The notes: generated from the sequence alone by a model not told the origin. A DNA stretch of 52,383 nucleotides from Prosthecobacter debontii (GCA_945869465.1 CAMBPB010000012.1:1-52383); one strand, 5' to 3'; counted from the first letter of the stretch, positions 8,973 through 21,853 are shown. A program made the numbers and translations.

Positions 8973-10028
8973 TCATTCTTTCAAGCGAACGGGTGTGCCG
9001 CAGTGGGTGCAGCGGAACCAGCGGAACAGCAGGATATGAATGCAAAGCGGCAGAATATGGCCGAAACCCCGGATATTGTGCGCCCGCGAGTTTTTGAAAT
9101 GAGGTCGGTAAGCGAAGAGTTTTTGTCCGCAAATCCGGCAGGTTCCGCCATAGCCACAGATCAAATAGGCGATGCCGGCCAAGGGCAGGATCAAGGGAAA
9201 CCCAAGCAGCCACTTGGGCACCCAGCCGAAATGCCGCGGAATCTCGGCGGATGCCAGAAGCAGCGCCGCGGAGATCATCGAGGCAGGAATCAGAAACATC
9301 AGCAGGAAGGTGGCGGCGGCACCCGAGAAGATGGAGACAGGATGGCTGTGCAGCACGCCGCGGATATACCATCTGGACCGCGGATCACGGCCTTTGTTGG
9401 TCGAGGTGCGGGGGGCGCGAATCAATGCCACCCGGTCGTTCGCAGGCGAGGTTTTGACGGACGTTACCTTGAGGATCGGCTCACCCATGTGGTTGGTGGA
9501 GCGGAGCTTTGAGGTGTCGATTTCGATGCGTGGCGGGCCGTTGTCCGCCATACGCACATAAGCGCCGGTCGCGGCGGCGGTTTTGGGCTGGCGGTTTTTT
9601 GGCAGCTTCAGGTCCGTCTTCACCTCCAAGTCCCCGGAATAGCGGTTGAGCAAAATGGCGGGAGGAATGTCCCCGACACCCAGTTGGTTTTCGACCAAGA
9701 TGCGGGCGGGCAAGGGAATGGCGAAGGGCGCGTTGGCAAGCATCGAAATCACCTGCGGCGACAGTTCGAAGTTGACGGGCATCAGCGACGGTCCGGCGGG
9801 TATTTCCTTCACCCCGGCAAGATCGCGTGCCGAGGCGATCCATTTTTCAATGGCGGACTGGCCCGGGGTGCGTTTGGAAATTTTGAGAATCGAGTTCGCC
9901 CGATCCAGCTCCCGGGTGAGGTCGTCGAGTCCGGCGGCGGCAAGCGATTCCGCGTCGCGAAAACCGGCCGCTTCGAGCAACTCGAGCGAGGTTTTGCCAA
10001 TTCCGGGAATGCTGATGAGATCCGCCAT
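8973..10028 (-). CDS. Hypothetical membrane protein with N-terminal helix-hairpin-helix and C-terminal Cys pairs
   Basis: 351 residues; not assigned to a named family. The N-terminus (LISIPGIGKTSLELLEAAGF, residues 4-23) is a helix-hairpin-helix of the kind found in DNA-binding or DUF4332-like proteins. The middle is soluble and proline-rich. Two hydrophobic segments near residues 235-295 predict a membrane hairpin. The C-terminus has paired cysteines (TCRICGQK ... RCTHCGTP), probably a zinc ribbon or rubredoxin-like knuckle. The combination of HhH, membrane hairpin and Cys knuckle is unusual; function unknown. It lies 52 bases downstream of the valS stop, on the same strand. Confidence 0.75.
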   Translation of the reverse strand: MADLISIPGIGKTSLELLEAAGFRDAESLAAAGLDDLTRELDRANSILKISKRTPGQSAIEKWIASARDLAGVKEIPAGPSLMPVNFELSPQVISMLANAPFAIPLPARILVENQLGVGDIPPAILLNRYSGDLEVKTDLKLPKNRQPKTAAATGAYVRMADNGPPRIEIDTSKLRSTNHMGEPILKVTSVKTSPANDRVALIRAPRTSTNKGRDPRSRWYIRGVLHSHPVSIFSGAAATFLLMFLIPASMISAALLLASAEIPRHFGWVPKWLLGFPLILPLAGIAYLICGYGGTCRICGQKLFAYRPHFKNSRAHNIRGFGHILPLCIHILLFRWFRCTHCGTPVRLKE

Positions 10029-10080
10029 GCTTCGAACTTCGATTCAAGACTCTAGTCAATGCCCCCCCGTTGGCAAGCGG

Positions 10081-12759
<2,679 letters not shown>

Positions 12760-12935
12760 GGGGCGGATGGATGGCAGAGCCAACAAGGTTTGTCCAGCGT
12801 GAGCGACGGGGGATCGAAGTTCGAGCCATCCTCCGTCAGTGTCCTCGCTTGGGTCCGGCCTCGCGCTTGGGAATCGCGTTGAACCATCGTTGGCTCGGCG
12901 GTGGGGATTGCACATTTGCGGTGAAACTGCACGCC

Positions 12936-14363
12936 TCACGGGGTCGTGGCCTGGGGTTTTTCCGGCTGGATTACCTTCTTTTGCGGGTAGTCGAGGCCGC
13001 GGCAGCTTTGCACGACCGATTCCTGCCACGCCTCCAACTCGGATTTCATACGGGCGACGATCTCCGGGTGCTTCCCGGCGATGTTGGTTTTTTCCGGGCG
13101 ATCTACGGTTAGGTCGTATAGCTCGCAGATGCCGCCGACGCGTTTGTGGAGTTTGTATCGATCGTGGTTCCAAGCGGATGGTCCGGAATCGATGGACATT
13201 TTCTTGACGTCGGTTTCGACAAGCGGAAAGCCGCCGCCGGTCTGCCAGAAACCCATCGGTTTGGAGCGATGTTTCATCTTGCCGTCGATGAGCGGTAGCA
13301 GGCTGATTCCGTCGAGCGGGGCCACCTGATGGGGAACCTTGACTTGGAGAAGATCCACCAGTGTCGGATAGATATCGATCACGCCGGCGGGGATTTCGGT
13401 GGTCGCGGGTTGTTGGATGCGGTCGGGCCATTCGATCACACAGGGCACGCGAATACCGCCCTCGTACATGTCGCCCTTGCGCCCGCGCAGGTCGGCGTTG
13501 GTGCCGAAGCTGGCGGGTTTTTCGGGATCGATCCAGCCGCCGTTGTCGCCGCAGAACCAGATCAGGGTGTTGCCGGCGATGCCGATTTTTCGCAAGCCAC
13601 TGCGGAGTGTGCCGATGCTGCGATCCACGGCGATGAGTTCGCCATAGTAGGCGGATCCGCCGGCGGCCGCGAGGTCGGCGGCCAGAGGTTCATGCGGGCC
13701 ATGCGGACTGCCAAACCAGATGACGCTGAACGACGGTTGGTGTTTTTCCGCGGCCTGGCCGATGAACTTCAAGGCCTGTGCGACAATCGCGTCCGAGCCA
13801 TCGCCGGTCACTTTTTCAGGAACGCCGTTGTGGCCGAAGGTCCAATCGAGTTCGAAATAATTGGTGACCGAAAACGACTGGTCGAAGCCGCGATTGCGGG
13901 GAGAAAACGGGTCGGAGTCAGGCATCACCTGGCCTGGACCGGACACGCCGTTGAGATGCCATTTGCCGAAGTGGCCGGTGGTGTAACCGCCGGCCTTCAT
14001 GGCTTGGGCGAGGGTGGTTTCCTGGGTGCGCAAAACCATGCCCGGCCACAGCACGCCGGAGCGGTTCTGATGGCGTCCGGTCATCACGCTGGCGCGGGTG
14101 GGTGAACAACTCTGCTGGGCGTAAAATCGATTGCAGCGCAGGCCCGCGGCGGCCATCGCGTCGAGGTTGGGGGTTTTGATTTTGGTGAGGCCGTTGTAGC
14201 CGACGTCGCCCCAGCCATGGTCGTCGGTCATGCAGAGGATGAGGTTAGGCCTGTTGGCGCGGGTGGCGGCGGCGTTCGCATCCGCGGCCCCGGCGGGCGG
14301 GCCGGCAAACAGCAGCGTGAGGCACGTTGCGGCAATACAAGGGGGCAAACGATCGGTTTTCAT
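12936..14363 (-). CDS. Secreted formylglycine-dependent sulfatase
   Basis: 475 residues with a signal peptide (residues 1-27). S1-type sulfatase: metal ligands in MTDDHGWGDVG (D47, D48), and the formylglycine motif C-S-P-T-R with Cys86 in QQSCSPTRASVMTGR. HFGKWHLNG and WFCGDNGGW provide further metal and sulfate-site residues. Probably acts in the periplasm or outside on sulfated glycans or small sulfate esters; it needs a formylglycine-generating enzyme encoded elsewhere. Divergent from malQ over 129 bases, so possibly coregulated. Confidence 0.93.
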   Translation of the reverse strand: MKTDRLPPCIAATCLTLLFAGPPAGAADANAAATRANRPNLILCMTDDHGWGDVGYNGLTKIKTPNLDAMAAAGLRCNRFYAQQSCSPTRASVMTGRHQNRSGVLWPGMVLRTQETTLAQAMKAGGYTTGHFGKWHLNGVSGPGQVMPDSDPFSPRNRGFDQSFSVTNYFELDWTFGHNGVPEKVTGDGSDAIVAQALKFIGQAAEKHQPSFSVIWFGSPHGPHEPLAADLAAAGGSAYYGELIAVDRSIGTLRSGLRKIGIAGNTLIWFCGDNGGWIDPEKPASFGTNADLRGRKGDMYEGGIRVPCVIEWPDRIQQPATTEIPAGVIDIYPTLVDLLQVKVPHQVAPLDGISLLPLIDGKMKHRSKPMGFWQTGGGFPLVETDVKKMSIDSGPSAWNHDRYKLHKRVGGICELYDLTVDRPEKTNIAGKHPEIVARMKSELEAWQESVVQSCRGLDYPQKKVIQPEKPQATTP

Positions 14364-14492
14364 GGGATGTCAGGCGATGCTTCTTTGGTCAATCCAGCGA
14401 GCGCGCAAGGATACCCGGGGTTTCCGCGATTTTTTCCATCGCCTTGCGGATTGGCGACATTAGCATGGCGCATCGTTGATGCTGCCAGCCCT

Positions 14493-17219
14493 ATGAAGAT
14501 CGTTTTTCGTCTGCATTTCCACACCGTGCCCGGCCAGTCGCTGTGGTTGAAACTTGCGACCGTGCTGGAGGAGGCGGGGGTCCGTTTCGAGCAAATCCTG
14601 CCATTGCATTGGATCAATGATCAGCAATGGGAGGCGGTCCTGGATGTCAACGGGGGAGGGAGCTTGCGGCTGGAATATACCTATCAGTTTCGTGAGGAGG
14701 GCAACGGTGTTGAACTTGACGAATGGGCAGGTCCGCGAATTGCCGGGGCGGATTCCTCACGGCATGAGGCTTTGGTGTTGGAGGACACCTGGTGCTCGGC
14801 AGGCACGGTGGATTATGCGTTTGAGACCAACGCCTTCAGATTCGCCCTGCCGGCCCGCGGGCCGTTCAAAGAGCCGGTCATCCCGGCGGATGCGAACCAC
14901 GCATTTCAGCTCCGGATGGTCGCGGTGCCGCCGGGTCTCGTGCCATGTCTGATAGGAAGTGTTCGCGAAATCGGCGATTGGGACTGGCGGCGCGCGGTGG
15001 CGTTGCAGGAGGTGTCCGCCAATGTCTGGCGGACGAGCCTCTATCTGCCTGCGGACTGGTGGCTCGAATACAAGTATGGCTTGTTCGATCCGGCCTTGGG
15101 CTGCGCGGTGAGCCTCGAATGCGGGGAAAACCGCACGCTCGAAGCCCGTTCCCTGGCTGTGCGCCAGTGGACGGCGGTCAACGACGAAGGATACCGCCGC
15201 GAACCCGCCGAACTCTATCGGGCCGCCGGAGTGGCCATTCCGGTGTTTTCCCTGCGCAGCGACCTGAGTCTCGGGGTCGGCGAATTCGCCGATCTCAAGC
15301 GGCTGGCGGACTGGTGCGGCGCGGTCGGTCTGAAGCTGATTCAGATCCTGCCGATTAACGACACCACCTCGTCGCATGATTGGACCGATTCCTATCCGTA
15401 TTCGGCGATCAGCGTGTTCGCGCTGCATCCGATCTATCTGCGGATCGACGATCTCAGTTATGCCATGCCCGAGGAGTTCGCTGTCGATCTGGATTCCGCC
15501 CGCGAGTGGCTCAACGCGCTGGAACAGGTGGATTATGTCGAAGTGATGAAGGCGAAGATCGGACTGACCCGCCGGGTGTTCGCGAGCCACCGGGCGACGA
15601 TCGCCGCGGATGCCGGCTTCCGGGAATTTCTCGATGAAAACCGCGAGTGGGTGGTGCCATACGCGGCGTTTTGCTTGCACCGCGAGCAATCCGGCACCGC
15701 GGATTTCAGCCGGTGGGGGGATTGTGCCATATTCGACAGCGGCCGCGCCGAAGCTATGGCGGATCCCGCCCATCCCGAGTGGCAGGAGATTTCCTATCAT
15801 ATCTGGCTGCAATTCGAGCTGGACCGGCAACTATCGGATGCCGTCAGCCACCTGCACCAGCGTGGTATCGCACTCAAGGGCGACCTGCCGATCGGCATTG
15901 ACCGCCACTCGGTGGAGGCATGGTCCGCCCCGGATTTGTTCAGGATGGACACGCAGGCCGGCGCACCGCCGGACGCCTTTGCGGTGAAGGGCCAGAACTG
16001 GGAGTTTCCCACCTATAACTGGGAAGTCATGCGCGAGGATGGTTATGCCTGGTGGCGTTCGCGGTTCGCGCGGCTTAGCCGTTATTTCGACGCCTACCGA
16101 ATCGATCACATCCTGGGATTTTTCCGGATCTGGCAGATTCCCTGCGATCAGGTGGAAGGCATCATGGGCTGGTTCGATCCGGCGGTTCCGGTGCACATCG
16201 ATGAGTTCCGGGACCGGGACATCCCGTTTGATTTCGATCGTTTCTGCCAGCCATACATCCGCGAACATTTCCTGTGGGAGCGCTTCGGAGACATGGCCCA
16301 GGAGGCGAAGGACGGATATCTCGACGATTGCGGCGAGGGAGTCTATCAACTCCGCGAGGCTGTTCGCACCCAGCGCCGGATCGTCGATCATTTCTCATCG
16401 CTGGTGGCGGCCGGTCCGGCGGTGCGTGGCCGGTTGGACCGGCTGCGGGATGGCCTGCTGGATTGCGCGAGCGATGTGCTGTTTTTCGAGGTTCCCGGTT
16501 CCAATGGACTGCTCTTTCATCCGCGCTGCTCGGTGCACATGACGCGTTCGTTTCAAGAGCTTGATGACGACGTTAGATGGCGGGTGCATGAACTTCAGGT
16601 GGACTATTTCTATCGCAGGCAGGAGGGATTCTGGCAGGCTCGCGCTTATGAAAAACTGCCGGTGATGCGGCGGGCCAGCCCGATGCTCTTGTGCGGGGAG
16701 GATCTGGGCATGGTTCCGGCCTGCGTGCCGGGAGTGCTCAAGGAACTCGGCATCCTGTCATTGGAGATCCAGCGCATGCCGAAAACTTCCGATGTTGAGT
16801 TTTGCGATCCTGCCCGCGCGCCCTACCTGAGCGTGGTCAGCCCGTCCACCCACGATATGCCGACCTTGCGGGGGTGGTGGCGCGAGGACTCCCGGACCAC
16901 CGCGCATTTCGCGTGGCAGGCGCTGGGCGAGACCTTTCCTCCGACCGAGCTTGCGGCGGAACTTGCCACCCGCATCATCCGGCAACACCTGCATTCGCCG
17001 GCGATGTGGGCGATTTTTCCGTTGCAGGATCTGCTAGCCATCGACGAAGGACTGCGGCACCCGGATCCCGATGCGGAGCGCATTAACGTGCCGGCGATCA
17101 TGCCCTACAATTGGCGCTACCGCATGCATCTGGGGCTGGATGAACTCGTTGCGGCGGATGAGTTCAACGCCAATATCACCCGCCTTCTCGATGCTGCCGG
17201 CCGGGTGGTGCGCGAGTGA
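14493..17219 (+). CDS. malQ: 4-alpha-glucanotransferase with N-terminal starch-binding domains (DPE2-like)
   Basis: 908 residues from ATG 14493; the frame is open further upstream but overlaps the sulfatase gene. Residues ~1-105 and ~130-230 look like two CBM20-type starch-binding modules (second: IGSVREIGDWDWRRAVALQ). The GH77 catalytic part starts with IPVFSLRSDLSLGVGEFADL. Nucleophile Asp is in AYRIDHILGFFRIW, acid/base Glu in LLCGEDLGMVP, and the third carboxylate in STHDMPTLRGWW. The catalytic domain carries a long insert, as in plant cytosolic DPE2. It likely moves glucose between maltose and glycogen-like polysaccharides in the cytoplasm. A likely terminator follows at 17256. Confidence 0.93.
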   Translation: MKIVFRLHFHTVPGQSLWLKLATVLEEAGVRFEQILPLHWINDQQWEAVLDVNGGGSLRLEYTYQFREEGNGVELDEWAGPRIAGADSSRHEALVLEDTWCSAGTVDYAFETNAFRFALPARGPFKEPVIPADANHAFQLRMVAVPPGLVPCLIGSVREIGDWDWRRAVALQEVSANVWRTSLYLPADWWLEYKYGLFDPALGCAVSLECGENRTLEARSLAVRQWTAVNDEGYRREPAELYRAAGVAIPVFSLRSDLSLGVGEFADLKRLADWCGAVGLKLIQILPINDTTSSHDWTDSYPYSAISVFALHPIYLRIDDLSYAMPEEFAVDLDSAREWLNALEQVDYVEVMKAKIGLTRRVFASHRATIAADAGFREFLDENREWVVPYAAFCLHREQSGTADFSRWGDCAIFDSGRAEAMADPAHPEWQEISYHIWLQFELDRQLSDAVSHLHQRGIALKGDLPIGIDRHSVEAWSAPDLFRMDTQAGAPPDAFAVKGQNWEFPTYNWEVMREDGYAWWRSRFARLSRYFDAYRIDHILGFFRIWQIPCDQVEGIMGWFDPAVPVHIDEFRDRDIPFDFDRFCQPYIREHFLWERFGDMAQEAKDGYLDDCGEGVYQLREAVRTQRRIVDHFSSLVAAGPAVRGRLDRLRDGLLDCASDVLFFEVPGSNGLLFHPRCSVHMTRSFQELDDDVRWRVHELQVDYFYRRQEGFWQARAYEKLPVMRRASPMLLCGEDLGMVPACVPGVLKELGILSLEIQRMPKTSDVEFCDPARAPYLSVVSPSTHDMPTLRGWWREDSRTTAHFAWQALGETFPPTELAAELATRIIRQHLHSPAMWAIFPLQDLLAIDEGLRHPDPDAERINVPAIMPYNWRYRMHLGLDELVAADEFNANITRLLDAAGRVVRE

Positions 17220-17255
17220 TTCGATTTTTTCGAGAGGATGCCTTGACCAGGAGCG

Positions 17256-17285
17256 GGGCGCGGAAATAGCTTGCGCCCGGTTTTT
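17256..17285 (+). terminator. Probable rho-independent terminator after malQ
   Basis: GGGCGC (17256-17261) and GCGCCC (17273-17278) form a 6-bp GC stem with an 11-base loop, followed by GG and five T (17281-17285). It lies between malQ and sucC. Confidence 0.55.
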
Positions 17286-17311
17286 CGCCGCCCATCTCGA
17301 ATCCGCGTATC

Positions 17312-18490
17312 ATGAACATCCACGAATACCAGGCCAAGGAACTTTTCGACCGCTTCGGCGTGCCCAGCCCCAAGGGAAAAGTCGCCTCCACACCGAAGGA
17401 AGCCTTTGACGCGGCCAAGTGGCTCGGGGTGAACCATCTGGTGGTCAAAGCGCAGGTTCACGCCGGCGGCCGGGGCAAGGGGACGTTTAAAAATGGATTC
17501 AAAGGCGGCGTGCATCTGGTGGAGTCCCCGGCGGCGGCGCGCGATGTGGCCACCCAAATGCTCGGCGGGGTGTTGGTCACCAAACAAACCGGCGAGGCCG
17601 GCCGCTTGGTCCGCAAGGTGATGATCGCCGAGTCCGTCTCCATCACGCGGGAACTCTATCTGGCCATCCTGTTGGACCGCCAGTCCTGCCAGCCGGTGAT
17701 CATCGTTTCCACGGAGGGCGGCATGGACATCGAGGAAGTCGCGGCCAAAACCCCGGAGAAGATGCTCCGTGAGTTCGTCAATCCGCTGGCCGGACTGCAG
17801 GCCTATCAGGTCCGCAAGATCTGCCAGGCGCTCGGTTTGCAAACCACCGCCCGCCAGTTCGGCCGGATGCTTCACGCGCTTTACAAGCTGTTCATCGAGT
17901 GCGATTGCTCGATGGTGGAAATCAATCCCGTGGTGGTGACCACCGACGACCACGTGTATGCGCTGGACGCCAAGTTCAACTTCGACGACAGCGCGCTCTA
18001 CCGCCATCCCGAGATCGCCGCGATGCGCGACCGGGATGAGGAGGATCCGCGCGAAGTGGCCGCCGCCGCGCACGATCTGAATTACATCGGTCTGGATGGA
18101 AACATTGCCTGCCTAGTCAACGGCGCCGGCCTTGCCATGGCCACCATGGATATCATCAAACACCACGGCGGCGATCCGGCGAACTTCCTGGATGTCGGGG
18201 GTGGAGCCAGCAAGGATCAAGTGGCCGCCGCGTTTAATATCATTCTCGGCGATCCGAACGTGAAGGGCATTTTCATCAACATCTTCGGCGGTATCATGGA
18301 TTGCAACATCGTCGCCGAAGGCGTCGTCGCCGCAGCTCGGGAAACCGGTCTCGCGCTGCCTTTGGTGGTCCGCCTTGAAGGCAACAATGTCGAAGCGGGC
18401 AAAGCCACTCTCGCCGCCTCCGGCCTCAACATCGTCACCGCCGATGGCATGGACGACGGAGCGAGGAAAATCGTTGCCGCGGTTTCCTGA
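17312..18490 (+). CDS. sucC: Succinyl-CoA ligase (ADP/GDP-forming) beta subunit
   Basis: 392 residues, normal length. Starts [18 protein letters not shown], the family N-terminus. ATP-grasp domain with [12 protein letters not shown], and the C-terminal flavodoxin-like domain with [14 protein letters not shown] and [12 protein letters not shown]. Forms the alpha-beta complex with the product of the next gene and makes ATP/GTP from succinyl-CoA in the TCA cycle. 34 bases separate it from sucD, so they form one operon. Confidence 0.97.
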   Translation: MNIHEYQAKELFDRFGVPSPKGKVASTPKEAFDAAKWLGVNHLVVKAQVHAGGRGKGTFKNGFKGGVHLVESPAAARDVATQMLGGVLVTKQTGEAGRLVRKVMIAESVSITRELYLAILLDRQSCQPVIIVSTEGGMDIEEVAAKTPEKMLREFVNPLAGLQAYQVRKICQALGLQTTARQFGRMLHALYKLFIECDCSMVEINPVVVTTDDHVYALDAKFNFDDSALYRHPEIAAMRDRDEEDPREVAAAAHDLNYIGLDGNIACLVNGAGLAMATMDIIKHHGGDPANFLDVGGGASKDQVAAAFNIILGDPNVKGIFINIFGGIMDCNIVAEGVVAAARETGLALPLVVRLEGNNVEAGKATLAASGLNIVTADGMDDGARKIVAAVS

Positions 18491-18524
18491 ACCACCGAAC
18501 CCTGAAATCTAGCAAACATTTCCC

Positions 18525-19421
18525 ATGTCCATCCTCATCGACGAAAACACCAAGGTCCTGGTCCAAGGCATCACCGGAGGTTTTGGCGGACGCCATGCCA
18601 AACTCTCGCTGGAATACGGCACCAACATAGTCGGCGGCGTGACCCCGACCAAGGGCGGTCAGATGTTTGAGAACACGGTCCCGATTTTCGACACCGTCTC
18701 GGAAGCCGTGAAGGAAACCGGAGCCACCGCATCGGTCATCTTCGTTCCGCCGGCCTTCGCCGCGGATGCGATTCTCGAGGCCGCGGACGCCGGAGTGGAA
18801 CTCATCGTTTGCATCACCGAGGGCATTCCGGTGATGGACATGATGCGGGTGAAGGCAATGCTAACAGGCTCCAGGTCACGCCTGGTAGGGCCTAACTGCC
18901 CCGGCATCGTCACTCCCGGTCGCGGAGAGAAAAGCCACGGCGGTTGCCGCATCGGCATCGCTCCCGGATACATTCACAAGCGCGGCAATGTCGGGGTGGT
19001 TTCCCGCTCCGGCACCCTCACCTACGAGGCGGTCTGGCAGCTCACACAACTCGGTTACGGCCAGAGCACCTGCGTCGGCATCGGCGGAGACCCGATCAAC
19101 GGCACCTCCCATTTGGACGTCATCAGGATGTTCAACGAGGACCCGGAAACCGAGGCGATCATTCTCATTGGTGAAATTGGCGGCATCGCCGAAGTCGAAG
19201 CCGCGCGCTGGGCAAAAGACCACTGCAAGAAGCCGATCGCCGGGTTCATCGCCGGGGCCACCGCGCCTCCGGGCCGCCGGATGGGTCACGCCGGCGCCAT
19301 TGTCGGCGGCGAGGAAGACACCGCTCAAGCCAAAAAACTGATACTCGCCGAGTGCGGCATCGCCGTGGCGGAAACGCCGGGAGTCATGGCGAAGACGCTG
19401 CTCGATCTTTGGGGGAAGTAA
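18525..19421 (+). CDS. sucD: Succinyl-CoA ligase alpha subunit
   Basis: 298 residues. CoA-binding N-terminal domain ([15 protein letters not shown]) and the phosphorylated active-site His255 in [13 protein letters not shown] short extra loop (GRGEKSHGG, residues 132-140) lies before the usual [14 protein letters not shown] segment, slightly longer than in most homologues. Second gene of the sucCD operon. It ends convergently with the cytochrome c gene, 63 bases between stops. Confidence 0.97.
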   Translation: MSILIDENTKVLVQGITGGFGGRHAKLSLEYGTNIVGGVTPTKGGQMFENTVPIFDTVSEAVKETGATASVIFVPPAFAADAILEAADAGVELIVCITEGIPVMDMMRVKAMLTGSRSRLVGPNCPGIVTPGRGEKSHGGCRIGIAPGYIHKRGNVGVVSRSGTLTYEAVWQLTQLGYGQSTCVGIGGDPINGTSHLDVIRMFNEDPETEAIILIGEIGGIAEVEAARWAKDHCKKPIAGFIAGATAPPGRRMGHAGAIVGGEEDTAQAKKLILAECGIAVAETPGVMAKTLLDLWGK

Positions 19422-19484
19422 TGGCATCGCGGCGTCGTGTCTGGAGAAGCCGATGAGGGCAACGGCAGTTCGCTTGGGGCTTCC

Positions 19485-20213
19485 TCACCGTGCGGGCTTC
19501 AGCACGACCGTGTGATGCCCTTGTTTGGCGCTTTGCGGGAGGTCTTTGAGTCCATGGTCCATGTAACTGGCCATCAGGAGATAGATTCCAGTGCCGGCAT
19601 CATTGTCCGGTTTTTCCCGGGTCTTGAACGCGCCTTCGATTCCGACAACGAAGCTTTGATTGGGGTCCGAACTGTTCCTGAGGATCCATGCAACCATTTC
19701 AGTTGCCTGTTCGATCTTCAGGTCCGGGTGGGGAGGCATTTGCACATTGCCCCAAACGCCGCTGGATCCGGTGACCACCTTTTTCGCCAGCGATGCCACC
19801 GTTTCCGGGGTGTCGGGATATTTACCGGCGATCAGATCGAACGAAGGACCTATCAGCTTGGTCTGAGCCGTGTGGCAGGTGAGGCAGTTCGAGGCGCTCA
19901 TCCGGCGTAGCGCCTGGGGATCCGTTTCAGCCAGGTTGGACAACACCTTGTCCTTTTGGGAGGGATCCGGCAGATAGGCCGTTCGCAGCAGCACTTCGTT
20001 CGGGGCGATCTCCTCGAACTCGGTTTTCCCATCCTCCCGATCCGATACGCCGATCACGAAGGGGACCACGGAGTTCCATTGAAACACCGCGTTTGCGACC
20101 GGTGCGGTGAGGGTGACCTCGGGCGGTTCGTTCGCGGCGGGATCCGGGGGCGCGGCGAGGCCATGGAAAGCCAATCCGGAGATTCCGATAGATAGAACAA
20201 GTTTGGAACGCAT
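19485..20213 (-). CDS. Exported c-type cytochrome
   Basis: 242 residues from ATG 20213; an in-frame TTG at 20228 would add 5 residues. Signal peptide at the N-terminus. After an Ig/cadherin-like segment (PPEVTLTAPVANAVFQW) comes a class I cytochrome c domain. It has heme site NCLTCH and an axial Met in VQMPPHPDL. The C-terminal ~60 residues (VVGIEGAFKTREKPDNDAG...) are a jelly-roll-like extension often attached to verrucomicrobial/planctomycete cytochromes. It starts 18 bases after the upstream FAD enzyme gene, strongly suggesting the cytochrome is its electron acceptor. Confidence 0.85.
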   Translation of the reverse strand: MRSKLVLSIGISGLAFHGLAAPPDPAANEPPEVTLTAPVANAVFQWNSVVPFVIGVSDREDGKTEFEEIAPNEVLLRTAYLPDPSQKDKVLSNLAETDPQALRRMSASNCLTCHTAQTKLIGPSFDLIAGKYPDTPETVASLAKKVVTGSSGVWGNVQMPPHPDLKIEQATEMVAWILRNSSDPNQSFVVGIEGAFKTREKPDNDAGTGIYLLMASYMDHGLKDLPQSAKQGHHTVVLKPAR

Positions 20214-20231
20214 GGCGGATCGGCGCAATGA

Positions 20232-21701
20232 TCAGGCCTTGTGGATCGCGTCGGCCACCCGGGTGGCGGAGCGGGTGGCGGCTTCGGTGCCCCAGTTGAG
20301 GTTGTCGGCATAAGCGCCTGCGAAATGAATCCGGCCATGGGGTTTCATCAGCAGCGGCCAGAATTTTCCGAGCTCGCCGATCGGGAAGGGGATCCGTTCG
20401 CAAGTGGGCGAGAACTTCTCCTTGGTCCAGTCCCTGCTGACCACCTGCTCGATCGTGTCCTTCTTGCCGGGATACATTTCGCGGAATGCGGCCAACGCGC
20501 GTTGCGGCGAGATCCCGCCCGGTCCCGTGCCGAGGATAATCACGCGGTGGGTGTCCACTTCCCCGGCGGACTGCCAGACCGCCCACAGATCGGGATGATC
20601 GAAGTCCATGTTGATGCTCACGCCGTCCTCAAGCCAGAATTCCGATGATGCCTGGAACACGAATCTCTGATAGGAATCGTAGGCGATGTTCTCAAAGATG
20701 TATTGGCGTTCCGGCGGCATGGCGGGCTCGACGGGGATGTTTTTGAAGACCGGCAGCGGGATGCAGTTGACGAAATAATCGGCCGCGATCTCCTGTTGTC
20801 CGGCGCCCTGTTTGTAGGTGACGGAAACGCCGGTTTCCCGGTGTTTGATCGCCATGATCTGGCAGTTCAGCCAGACCCTTTTGCCGAGTCGTTTCGCAAA
20901 GGCATTCGGCAGCATCTGGTTGCCATCCTTCAGGCGGAACACCTCGGGCGGATAGAGCGGCACGCCGCGGAGTTTGAGGATGGCCGTCATCCACAGTTCA
21001 TACAGCGCGGACGACTGGTTTCCGCCCATTTCTCCCAACGCGGCCTTGGATGCGCCGTCCTTTTTGTAGATATCCGAAGCCGGGATCTTGTCCCACTCGT
21101 CGTAGCCGAGTTGAAAGGGCTGATACTCATCGGTGAACTTGTCGAGATAGGGTTTGAAATACAGGGATTTCAGCTCGGTCCAGGGGTTTTCAGCCAGGAA
21201 GTTGATCTCCCGTTCGTTGAAGCCGAACTTTTTCAATTCGCCGCGGTCCCTCAGCATTTCCTCCGAGTAGAATTTGCCGTTCATTCGCTTCATCAGGTTC
21301 TTGCGTCTCGGATAGGCAAGAGCCGTTAGGCCGAACTCCTTGATATATTCCCAATATCTCTCGTAGCCCGGCTTGGTGAAATGTTCCTGCCCGAAATCCC
21401 CATACAGCCCGTCCGACAATCCATCATGCACGGTAAAGACATGCCCGCCATGGCGGCCGGAGGCTTCGAGCACCACGACCTCGTGGCCTTTTTTCATCAG
21501 TTCGTAAGCGCAGCACAGCCCGGCGATTCCGGCTCCGCCGACGATGATTTTCTTGGGTGACCCCGGAGTTTCCGCTGCCGGGGCTGCGGTTTTTTGCTGA
21601 TCCAGGGCATGGAGTGGATCGATCTGCAGCACCGAGGCGCCCACGCCCGCCATCATGGAGCTTTTAATGAAATCGCGCTTGTTGAGATGATGGGTGGGCA
21701 T
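20232..21701 (-). CDS. Exported FAD-dependent amine oxidase-family oxidoreductase
   Basis: 489 residues from ATG 21701. The N-terminus (HLNKRDFIKSSMMAGVGA) looks like a Tat signal with KR instead of RR. FAD site: KIIVGGAGIAGLCCAYEL followed by VVVLEASGRHGGHV, the Rossmann and GG motifs of the monoamine oxidase/phytoene desaturase family. The C-terminal FAD motif is HFAGAYADNLNWGTEAA. The following cytochrome c gene indicates a dehydrogenase passing electrons to the periplasmic cytochrome rather than to oxygen. Substrate unknown. Confidence 0.87.
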   Translation of the reverse strand: MPTHHLNKRDFIKSSMMAGVGASVLQIDPLHALDQQKTAAPAAETPGSPKKIIVGGAGIAGLCCAYELMKKGHEVVVLEASGRHGGHVFTVHDGLSDGLYGDFGQEHFTKPGYERYWEYIKEFGLTALAYPRRKNLMKRMNGKFYSEEMLRDRGELKKFGFNEREINFLAENPWTELKSLYFKPYLDKFTDEYQPFQLGYDEWDKIPASDIYKKDGASKAALGEMGGNQSSALYELWMTAILKLRGVPLYPPEVFRLKDGNQMLPNAFAKRLGKRVWLNCQIMAIKHRETGVSVTYKQGAGQQEIAADYFVNCIPLPVFKNIPVEPAMPPERQYIFENIAYDSYQRFVFQASSEFWLEDGVSINMDFDHPDLWAVWQSAGEVDTHRVIILGTGPGGISPQRALAAFREMYPGKKDTIEQVVSRDWTKEKFSPTCERIPFPIGELGKFWPLLMKPHGRIHFAGAYADNLNWGTEAATRSATRVADAIHKA

Positions 21702-21853
21702 GCTGATCGAGGTTGGGCAAGGAGTTGGTTGGAAACGCGGGCGAGCGTTTGGATTTATCGCCCGTGGGACTATTTGTCGGCCCCGGATTCCCGCAAGGAA
21801 AAATCCAAAGCCAGCGAGGCGGGGAACGCGGAACGTTTCACCGACGATGCGTC

